A stretch of 6,140 bases of DNA from positions 1-6,140 of the forward strand of contig CAMFIX010000201.1 in the NCBI GenBank assembly GCA_945952425.1. The letters are read 5' to 3'. Shown one piece after another: positions 1-6,140 of this stretch (position 1 is its first letter; every line of letters begins with the position of its first letter). Made by a program: the position numbers and the translations under genes. The DNA comes from an uncultured Pseudorhodobacter sp. (GTDB lineage: Bacteria > Pseudomonadota > Alphaproteobacteria > Rhodobacterales > Rhodobacteraceae). The notes beneath the pieces are model-generated. The model ran no database searches. It worked only from the letters and a program-made list of their open reading frames with translations, and was not told where the DNA came from.

Positions 1-1367
1 GCCAGAACCACGTTGCAGCCCTCGCGCAACAGCCGGTCGGCGCTGGCCGAGCCGATCCCGCCCGCGCCCCCGGTGATAAAGGCCACCCGGCCCGCCAGGC
101 TCTTGGGGCGAGGCATCCGCTGCAGTTTGGCCTCTTCCAACAGCCAGTATTCGATGTCGAAGGCCTCCTGCTCGGGCAGGCCCTGATAGGTCGAGACCCC
201 CGAGGCGCCGCGCATCACATTGATCGCGTTCAGATAAAACTCCGCCGAAATCCGCGCCGTCGCCTTGTCCTTGGCGAAAGAGAGCATCCCCACCCCGGGC
301 ACCAGGTAGATCACGGCATTGGGGTCGCGCATGGCGGGCGAATTGTCATGCTTGCAACGCGCGTAATAGGCCGCGTAATCCGCCCGATACCCGTCCAGCA
401 GCGCCTCCAGCCCCGGCCCGTCCACATCGGCGGGCACGACCAGGGGCTTGATCTTGGTGCGCAGGAAGTGGTCGGGGCAGGACGTCCCCATCGGCGCCAG
501 CTCTGCCAGCCGCGCCGAATTGACGAACTCCAGCACGGGGCCCGCATCGGTGAAATGCCCCGCCTTCATCTCGCCCTTCGAAATCCGCCCCCGGATCATC
601 GGCATCAACCGCCGGGCGACCGCCGCGCGTTCCGCCGGGGCCAGGCTTTCGACTATGGCACCGCCGAAGGCGGGGGTCTTCTCGTTGGCCGCGAGCCAGA
701 CCGCCGCCCTGTTGATGATCTCCAGCGTCAGCGCATAGCAGTCTTCCGCCGTATCCGCCCAGGTGAAGAGCCCATGCTGCCCCAGCACCACCCCCTTCAG
801 CTCCGGCCGCGACACCGCCAGCGCCCCGAGCTTGATCCCCAGATCGATCCCCGGCCGCTGCCAGGGCAGATACCCGATCTCGCCGCCGAAAATCTCTTCG
901 GTCAGCCGCACCTGGTCGGCTGAGGCCGCAATCGCGATCACCGCGTCGGAATGCACATGGTCCACATGGCGCGCAGGCACGAACCCATGCAGCCAGGTGT
1001 CGATCGACGGCGCCCGCGGGTTCAGGTTGAAGATGCAGTGCCCCAGGGCCTCGACCATCGCATCTTCCTGATCGAGTGAGCGATATTGCGCGCGCAACTG
1101 CCCCAGCTTCTCCATATACAGCGTCGCGAACCCGTCCAGCTTCATCGAGCCGATGTCGCCGCCCGAGCCCTTGACCCACAAAACCTCGACCTCCGCCCCC
1201 GTCAGCGGATCGCGGCTTTTCACCTTGGCCGAGGTATTCCCGCCGCCGAAATTGGTGATCCGCAGGTCCGAGCCCAGCAGGTTGGAGCGGTAGAGCAGGC
1301 GGCCCGGCTCGTCCATCGTGGCGGCTTTGGCGGCATCCCAAAGGTTGGGCAGGGTGATGTCGGTCAT
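1..1367 (-). CDS. rhaD: RhaD, fused L-rhamnulose-1-phosphate aldolase / short-chain dehydrogenase (3' end cut by window edge)
   Basis: Reading the minus strand from ATG 1367 gives 455 uninterrupted codons before the left edge. The family is usually near 700 residues, so about a third is missing. The N-terminal part is a class II (zinc) aldolase: GGGNTSAK at residues 41-48 is the phosphate-binding type of loop, HVDHVH at 134-139 supplies the likely zinc histidines H137 and H139, and GQHGLF at 196-201 the third (H198). A linker leads to a Rossmann start with TGGAGGIG at 432-439, the NAD(P)-binding glycine motif of short-chain dehydrogenases. Known for the family: cleavage of L-rhamnulose 1-phosphate to dihydroxyacetone phosphate and L-lactaldehyde, with the second domain acting on the lactaldehyde (the Bacillus counterpart is called RhaEW). 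Start choice: ATG 1367 puts the conserved NLWD close to the N-terminus and has purine-rich GGAAGAG just upstream. ATG 1376, three codons earlier, is equally in frame but lacks a ribosome site. It is divergent from rhaR, with which it shares a control region. Confidence 0.93.
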   Translation of the reverse strand, partial: MTDITLPNLWDAAKAATMDEPGRLLYRSNLLGSDLRITNFGGGNTSAKVKSRDPLTGAEVEVLWVKGSGGDIGSMKLDGFATLYMEKLGQLRAQYRSLDQEDAMVEALGHCIFNLNPRAPSIDTWLHGFVPARHVDHVHSDAVIAIAASADQVRLTEEIFGGEIGYLPWQRPGIDLGIKLGALAVSRPELKGVVLGQHGLFTWADTAEDCYALTLEIINRAAVWLAANEKTPAFGGAIVESLAPAERAAVARRLMPMIRGRISKGEMKAGHFTDAGPVLEFVNSARLAELAPMGTSCPDHFLRTKIKPLVVPADVDGPGLEALLDGYRADYAAYYARCKHDNSPAMRDPNAVIYLVPGVGMLSFAKDKATARISAEFYLNAINVMRGASGVSTYQGLPEQEAFDIEYWLLEEAKLQRMPRPKSLAGRVAFITGGAGGIGSASADRLLREGCNVVL

Positions 1368-1421
1368 CTCTTCCATCGCATAAAGGGGGATTTGCGCCAG
1401 CGTGGCGTGTAAAACGATCAA

Positions 1422-1427
1422 CGTCAA
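1422..1427 (-). promoter_or_regulatory. Candidate -35 hexamer for rhaD
   Basis: On the minus strand this reads TTGACG and is the mirror image of the hexamer before rhaR. It is about 55 bases upstream of ATG 1367, a reasonable distance for a short leader. No recognisable -10 hexamer follows at 16-18 bases; the strand there reads around CACGCT. The promoter call therefore rests on the -35 alone plus its symmetrical partner. Confidence 0.3.
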
Positions 1428-1448
1428 TCACAAAGCGCCATTCTGCGT

Positions 1449-1466
1449 CGCGGAAAATCTTCCGCG
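1449..1466. promoter_or_regulatory. Core palindrome, candidate RhaR operator
   Basis: A perfect 7-bp inverted repeat, CGCGGAA and TTCCGCG, with spacer AATC. It lies at the exact centre (1457.5) of the longer dyad and about midway between the two genes. There is no T-run after it and it is not at a gene end, so it does not look like a terminator. A DNA site for the neighbouring DeoR-type regulator is the simplest reading, since such autoregulated repressors usually bind between their own gene and the divergent target. The bound protein is inferred. Confidence 0.6.
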
Positions 1467-1487
1467 CTGCAGCATTGCGATTGTTTG

Positions 1488-1517
1488 TTGACGGATGTGA
1501 GCGATTCTGACTACCGT
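1488..1517 (+). promoter_or_regulatory. Candidate rhaR operon promoter
   Basis: TTGACG at 1488-1493 is a good -35 hexamer. The best-placed -10 candidate is TACCGT at 1512-1517 after an 18-base spacer, a weak match. Transcription from it would begin around 1523-1525, that is at or next to the rhaR ATG (1524). The -35 lies at the outer end of the dyad, where a protein on the dyad could block or recruit polymerase. The -10 assignment is uncertain. Confidence 0.35.
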
Positions 1518-1523
1518 CGAGCC

Positions 1524-2318
1524 ATGCTGGAACGTGAACGCCAACAACTGATCCTCAACCGCCTCAAGGAGCGCGGAATCGTCCGGGTGGCCGATCTCGT
1601 CGCGGTCACCGGGGCTTCGGTGGCGACCCTGCGCCGCGACCTGGCGAAGCTGGAAGACACCGGCGCCCTGCGCCGGGTGCATGGCGGGGCGGAATCGGTG
1701 GCCTCGGGCCAGTCCGAGCTGACGGCGCCGACCTTCGGCGCCTCACAGACCACCAATGCCGAGCTGAAACAGGCCATCGCCGCCAAGGCCGCGAGCCTGT
1801 GCGAAGACGGCGCCTCGATCATCCTGAATGCGGGGTCCACAACCTGGTTCATGGCGCAACACCTGCGCGCCCACCGGATGCAGGTTCTGACCAACTCTTT
1901 CCCCATCGCGCAGGAACTGGTCGCCAATTCGGCCAACCGCGTCGTCGTTCCGGGGGGCGAGATCTACCGCGAGGCGGGCATCATCCTGTCGCCCTTCGAC
2001 GAGGATGCCATCCAGCATTTCGCCGCCTCGGTCATGTTCATGTCCTGCTACGCGCTGACGCCGATGGGGGTGATCGAAAGCGATCCGCTCGTCGCCCGCG
2101 CCGAGGCGAAGCTGCTGTCGCGGGCCGAAAGGCTGGTCCTGCTGGTCGACAGCACGAAATTCGAAGCGCGCGGCAACATGGTGGTCTGCCCCCTGTCGCG
2201 CGTCTCTACCGTCATCACCGATCCGGGCATCCCCCGGGCGATGGAAGATCACCTGCGGTCCCAGGGTGTGGAGGTTCTGAAGGCCGCAGGCGCACGTCTG
2301 GATTTATCGGCCGCCTAA
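1524..2318 (+). CDS. rhaR: RhaR, DeoR-family transcriptional repressor
   Basis: 264 residues, a normal length for DeoR regulators. Residues 5-56 form the N-terminal winged helix-turn-helix: RQQLILNRLKERG opens it, the recognition segment is around VTGASVATLRRDLAKLE (28-44), and the wing ends in the family hallmark RRVHGGA (50-56). The C-terminal part is the sugar-phosphate sensor fold, with LNAGSTT (101-107, family form D-x-G-T-T, here N102), VLTNSFPIA (121-129), VPGGEIYRE (142-150) and DSTKFEARG (209-217). Known for the rhizobial homologue: a negative regulator of the rhamnose genes. Inferred effector: a phosphorylated rhamnose intermediate. ATG 1524 was chosen because it puts the first helix at the usual distance from the N-terminus. 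An upstream TTG (1485) lies inside the dyad and would add 13 unrelated residues. No clear Shine-Dalgarno sequence precedes ATG 1524. It is 24 bases from rhaS and clearly in the same operon. Confidence 0.92.
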   Translation: MLERERQQLILNRLKERGIVRVADLVAVTGASVATLRRDLAKLEDTGALRRVHGGAESVASGQSELTAPTFGASQTTNAELKQAIAAKAASLCEDGASIILNAGSTTWFMAQHLRAHRMQVLTNSFPIAQELVANSANRVVVPGGEIYREAGIILSPFDEDAIQHFAASVMFMSCYALTPMGVIESDPLVARAEAKLLSRAERLVLLVDSTKFEARGNMVVCPLSRVSTVITDPGIPRAMEDHLRSQGVEVLKAAGARLDLSAA

Positions 2319-2330
2319 GGCCGCAACACG

Positions 2331-2337
2331 AGGGAGG
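2331..2337 (+). promoter_or_regulatory. Strong ribosome binding site of rhaS
   Basis: AGGGAGG followed by five bases (AAAAC) before ATG 2343. It is the best-spaced Shine-Dalgarno sequence in the first half of the operon and contrasts with the absence of one before rhaR and rhaT. This fits the need for a large excess of the binding protein over the other transporter subunits. Confidence 0.8.
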
Positions 2338-2342
2338 AAAAC

Positions 2343-3380
2343 ATGAAGAAAATCGGGATCGCTTTGGGACTTGTCGCCAGCCTGATGGGCTCGGCCGCCT
2401 TGGCCGAGGCGGTGAAGGCGACGCCGGGCGGCGCGGTCAACATGGTGCTTCTGCCGAAGTTCCTGGGGATTTTGCCCTTCGACCAGGCCGACCGCGGCGC
2501 GCAAGAGGCGGCGAAAGAGCTCGGCAACACCGGCACCTACCAATACATCGGGCCGACCCCTGAGAACTCCGCTGCCGGCCAGATCGAGATGCTGACCACC
2601 GCCACGACGCAAAAGCAGAATGTGGTGATGCTGTCCAACAACGCGGGCGACCAGATCGCCGCGGTCGCCGAGGCCGCGCAGGCCGCGGGCACCAAGGTCG
2701 TGACCTGGGACAGCCCGATCCCCTCGGGCAAGGGTGAATCGGTTTTCGTGGCCCAGGTCGATTTCGGCTCGATCGGCACCGTTATGGCCGACATGGTCAT
2801 GGACCTGACCGGCGGCTCGGGCGAATTCGCCATCCTGTCGGCCTCGCCGGACGCCGCCAACCAGAACGCCTGGATCGAGGCGATGAAGAAGGTTCTGGCG
2901 GCGGATGCCAAGTACAAGGATCTGAAGCTGGACGACGTGGTCTATGGCAACGACCAGTCGGAAGAAAGCTACAACAAGGCTTTGGGCCTGGTGGACAAAT
3001 ATCCGAACCTGAAGGTCATCATGGCGCCGACCACGGTCGGCATCGTGGCGGCGGCCAAGGCGATGCAGGACGAGAAACTCTGCGACAAGGTCAAGGTCTC
3101 GGGCCTGGGTCTGCCGGCGGAAATGGTCTCCTACACGATGAACGGCTGCGCGCCGGAATTCGCGCTGTGGAGCTTTGTCGACCTTGGCTATCTGACCGCC
3201 TATACCAGCTATATGCTGGCGACCGGCGCGATCAAGGGCGAGGTCGGCGAGACCTTCCACGCGGGCCGCATGGGCGATTTCACCATCGAGGCCGATCCGG
3301 GCCGGGCGGGCGCCAAGCGCGTGCTGATGGGGCCGTTCACGGTCTACACCAAGGACAATGTCGAAGCCGCCGCGAAGTAA
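2343..3380 (+). CDS. rhaS: RhaS, periplasmic rhamnose-binding protein of the ABC importer
   Basis: 345 residues, the usual size for CUT2 sugar-binding proteins (periplasmic binding protein 4 type, relatives of RbsB and LsrB). Residues 1-21 are a Sec signal peptide: KK at 2-3, a hydrophobic core, and AALA before E22 as the cleavage site. There is no lipobox cysteine, so the product should be free in the periplasm. The mature chain opens with the family pattern NMVLLPKFLGILPFDQADRG, then the hinge-type segment TKVVTWDSPIPSGKGE and VDFGSIGTVMADMV. It binds the sugar and delivers it to RhaP/RhaQ. L-rhamnose as ligand is inferred from the flanking rhaD, rhaR and rhaT and from resemblance to RhaS; the chain alone could pass for an autoinducer-2 or ribose-type binding protein. 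It follows rhaR by 24 bases and is followed by a stable stem-loop. Confidence 0.93.
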   Translation: MKKIGIALGLVASLMGSAALAEAVKATPGGAVNMVLLPKFLGILPFDQADRGAQEAAKELGNTGTYQYIGPTPENSAAGQIEMLTTATTQKQNVVMLSNNAGDQIAAVAEAAQAAGTKVVTWDSPIPSGKGESVFVAQVDFGSIGTVMADMVMDLTGGSGEFAILSASPDAANQNAWIEAMKKVLAADAKYKDLKLDDVVYGNDQSEESYNKALGLVDKYPNLKVIMAPTTVGIVAAAKAMQDEKLCDKVKVSGLGLPAEMVSYTMNGCAPEFALWSFVDLGYLTAYTSYMLATGAIKGEVGETFHAGRMGDFTIEADPGRAGAKRVLMGPFTVYTKDNVEAAAK

Positions 3381-3391
3381 GCGGCCATCGG

Positions 3392-3411
3392 GCGGGGCCT
3401 TCGGGCCCCGC
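3392..3411 (+). terminator. Stem-loop with C(UUCG)G tetraloop between rhaS and rhaT (attenuator or mRNA stabiliser)
   Basis: GCGGGGCC and GGCCCCGC pair perfectly over eight bases around the loop TTCG, closed by a C-G pair, one of the most stable tetraloops in RNA. It begins 11 bases after the rhaS stop codon. It is followed by TCTTTCC, with only a short T-run, so as a terminator it would be leaky. Since rhaT, rhaP and rhaQ follow without another visible promoter, partial termination, or protection of the upstream rhaS message from 3' decay, is more plausible than full termination. Such structures after the binding-protein gene are common in ABC importer operons. Confidence 0.7.
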
Positions 3412-3456
3412 TCTTTCCGGCGTCACGCGCCTTTCCCCCCTGACATTGGTAGCCCC

Positions 3457-4952
<1,496 letters not shown>

Positions 4953-4956
<4 letters not shown>

Positions 4957-5942
4957 GGCTGCATCCGATGACCCTGCGCATCCTTGCGCTGGCGCTGGCG
5001 CTTTTGGCGACGGTGCTGTTCTTTTCCACCCAGATCGACGGCTACCTGTCGCCCCGGATGTTCACCCGCATCACAACCTCGGCGGCGGTGATCCTGCCGG
5101 TGGCGGTGGGGCAGGCCATCGTCGTCATCACGCGCAACATCGACCTGTCGATTGGGTCCGCGGTCGGCGTGGTGGCCTATCTGACCGGAGACCTTTTGGG
5201 CTCCCACCCCGACCTGCACCCGCTGGTCGTGGCGCTGATCGCCATGGGCTTGGGCGCGGGGATCGGGGCGATCAACGGGGTCTTGGTGGCCTGGGGCCGC
5301 GTGCCCTCGATCATCGTGACGCTGGGGACTTTGGCCCTGTGGCGCACCTTCCTCGTGCAATATTCCGATGCGCGCACCATCACCACGGCAAGCCTGCCGC
5401 AATGGTTGGTCGATCTGCCGCAGGCCAATGCCTTCACGCTTCTGGGCGTGGATGTGCGGGTGACGGTCGTGCTGGCGGTTCTGTCGGCCGCAGCCATGGG
5501 GCTTTGCCTTGGCCGCCTGCGCGCGGCGCGGCGGTTCTTTGCCGTGGGCTCGAACCCCGATGCTGCCGTCATGGCGGGGATCAATGCCGGGGTCGTGGTG
5601 TTTCTGGCCTTCGTTCTGTCGGGAGCGCTCGCCGGGCTGTCGGGTTTCCTGTTCCTGGCCAAGTTCGGCAACATCACGGTGGTCGCCGGCATGGGGTTCG
5701 AACTCAAGGCCGTCGCGGCGGTCGTGGTCGGCGGGGTCTCGATCCTCGGCGGGTCCGGCAGCATGCTGGGCGTCGTCATCGGCACGGTGCTGGTCGACAC
5801 GATCGACAATTCGCTCACGCGCTGGGAGCTGGTGAGCGAATTCTGGCGCGATGCGCTTTTGGGCTTCCTCATCATGGCGGCGGTCACGGTCGACACCTTC
5901 ATGTCGCGCCAGTTGACGCGGTTCGCGCGGAAGGAGGGCTGA
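4953..5942 (+). CDS. rhaP: RhaP, inner-membrane permease of the rhamnose ABC importer
   Basis: 329 residues, typical of CUT2 permeases (RbsC/AraH family, BPD_transp_2). It is very hydrophobic, with membrane segments roughly at 8-25, 44-60, 65-82, 90-114, 117-135, 169-186, 211-236, 251-265, 269-285 and 299-315. Recognisable family motifs are NIDLSIGS (62-69), the cytoplasmic coupling segment RRFFAVGSNPDAAVMAGI (193-210), which contacts the ATPase, and the glycine-rich GGVSILGGSGS (260-270). It forms the translocation channel, presumably as a heterodimer with RhaQ. Its ATG overlaps the rhaT stop codon (ATGA). A GAGGGG stretch from 4941 inside the rhaT end serves as ribosome site. A second in-frame ATG at 4968 is possible but less well placed. 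The sugar assignment comes from the operon; the protein fold alone says only 'pentose/deoxysugar permease'. Confidence 0.92.
5931..5937 (+). promoter_or_regulatory. Consensus ribosome binding site of rhaQ inside the rhaP end
   Basis: AAGGAGG, a full Shine-Dalgarno match, lies within the last codons of rhaP with six bases before ATG 5944. It fixes the rhaQ start with confidence and means ribosomes finishing rhaP (stop 5940-5942) end on top of the next initiation site. Confidence 0.8.
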
Positions 5943-5943
5943 G

Positions 5944-6140
5944 ATGAAGCTGAAATCCCCGATTCTGAAGAGCTGGGAGGGGATGCTGGCGCTGGTCTTC
6001 CTCGCGACCTTCGCCGCCAATGCGGCCCTGGCGCCCGAGTTCCTGACGCTGCAGAACCAGATCAACCTGTTCCAGCTGTCCATCGAGAAGATCATCGTCG
6101 CGCTGGTCATGACGCTGGTGATCCTGAACGCCGAGATCGA
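5944..6140 (+). CDS. rhaQ: RhaQ, second permease of the rhamnose ABC importer (5' part only)
   Basis: 65 complete codons are visible before the right edge; the family is about 330 residues, so four fifths are missing. The visible part has a short cytoplasmic start with lysines at 2, 4 and 9, a first membrane segment at about 13-30, then the conserved stretch PEFLTLQNQINLFQLS (31-46), and the start of a second membrane segment from about 49 that ends in LNAEI, the beginning of the permease E-I-D-L-S motif. It is a different protein from RhaP, and paired non-identical permeases are the rule for rhizobial-type rhamnose importers. One base separates it from the rhaP stop. The genes rhaU, rhaK and rhaI would be expected further out, but this cannot be seen here. 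Confidence 0.9.
   Translation, partial: MKLKSPILKSWEGMLALVFLATFAANAALAPEFLTLQNQINLFQLSIEKIIVALVMTLVILNAEI

Larger units (their letters stand above)
1422..1493. repeat. 72-bp imperfect dyad spanning the rhaD-rhaR promoters
   Basis: Comparing the plus strand rightward from 1458 with the minus strand leftward from 1457, 26 of the 36 position pairs are complementary, where about 9 would be expected by chance. The matched blocks are TTCCGCG next to the centre, then GCAG, AT, GCG, TT and finally TTGACG at the outer ends (1488-1493 on plus, 1427-1422 on minus). The two arms are therefore two inverted copies of one 36-base unit, each reading outward toward its own gene. This fits a shared operator with paired binding sites for one or more RhaR dimers, each arm ending in a promoter -35-like hexamer. 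The symmetry is seen directly; the binding role is inferred. Confidence 0.7.
1368..1523. promoter_or_regulatory. Divergent rhaD-rhaR control region
   Basis: The gap between the two divergent starts is about 156 bases, clearly more A/T-rich than the genes around it. It holds the 72-bp dyad described separately, two outward-facing TTGACG hexamers, and short leaders on each side. I see no open reading frame with a ribosome site and no terminator in it. The minus-strand leader before rhaD is pyrimidine-rich (a run of five C around 1385-1389 when read on the minus strand), with no clear Shine-Dalgarno sequence. Both transcription units of the locus most likely start here, so this is the place where RhaR would act. 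That is inferred from position and symmetry, not shown. Confidence 0.8.

Noticed and set aside
346..1431. Long minus-strand open frame of 361 codons overlapping rhaD
   Set aside because: It lies in another frame of the same strand as rhaD. Its translation is low-complexity Gly/Ala/Arg-rich with no family pattern, while the rhaD frame gives a well-conserved enzyme.
1485..1523. Upstream TTG start extending RhaR by 13 residues
   Set aside because: It overlaps the dyad and the -35-like hexamer, has no ribosome site, and the added residues do not belong to the DeoR domain.
2308..2323. Small hairpin CGGCC/GGCCG around the rhaR stop codon as a terminator
   Set aside because: Only five pairs, no T-run, and it is followed directly by the strong rhaS ribosome site in an obvious operon.
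3358..3456. Possible 33-residue N-terminal extension of RhaT from ATG 3358 inside rhaS
   Set aside because: It would overlap the end of rhaS and translate through the UUCG stem-loop. The added residues are basic and proline-rich and unlike the start of CUT2 ATPases.

Overview
The window looks like the L-rhamnose catabolism and transport locus of an alphaproteobacterium, most likely in the Rhodobacterales/Rhodobacteraceae, with rhizobia as a weaker alternative. This rests on the very GC-rich DNA with strong G/C third-position bias, on the DeoR-type RhaR plus CUT2-type ABC importer organisation described for Rhizobium leguminosarum (rhaRSTPQUK opposite rhaDI), and on the fused aldolase/dehydrogenase form of RhaD. 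The assignment is from memory of the families; no search was run. Gene names follow the rhizobial scheme, so rhaR, rhaS and rhaT here are NOT the E. coli AraC-type activators and proton symporter of the same names.

Layout. Positions 1-1367 (minus strand) hold the first two thirds of rhaD: the complete class II aldolase part and the beginning of the short-chain dehydrogenase part, which runs off the left edge. Positions 1368-1523 are a divergent control region. It holds a perfect 7-bp inverted repeat (1449-1466) lying exactly at the centre of a 72-bp imperfect dyad (1422-1493) that ends on both sides in an outward-facing TTGACG. From 1524 rightward, on the plus strand, lies one tight operon: rhaR (DeoR-family regulator), rhaS (periplasmic sugar-binding protein), rhaT (double ABC ATPase), rhaP (permease) and the first 65 codons of rhaQ (second permease). 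A stem-loop with a C(UUCG)G loop separates rhaS from rhaT. rhaT has no ATG or GTG at the expected place and appears to start at TTG 3457.

How it works together. RhaS would capture the sugar in the periplasm, RhaP/RhaQ would form the channel and RhaT would drive uptake. Inside the cell an isomerase and a kinase (not in this window, expected to flank it) would make L-rhamnulose 1-phosphate, which RhaD splits to dihydroxyacetone phosphate and lactaldehyde, the latter then being oxidised or reduced by its C-terminal domain. RhaR probably represses both directions from the shared control region until a pathway intermediate binds.

The gene content is a known system. The less expected material is regulatory: the long symmetrical dyad between the divergent genes, a possibly leaderless rhaR message, and the stem-loop plus TTG start between rhaS and rhaT. 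I found no RNA genes, mobile elements, CRISPR arrays or attachment sites.
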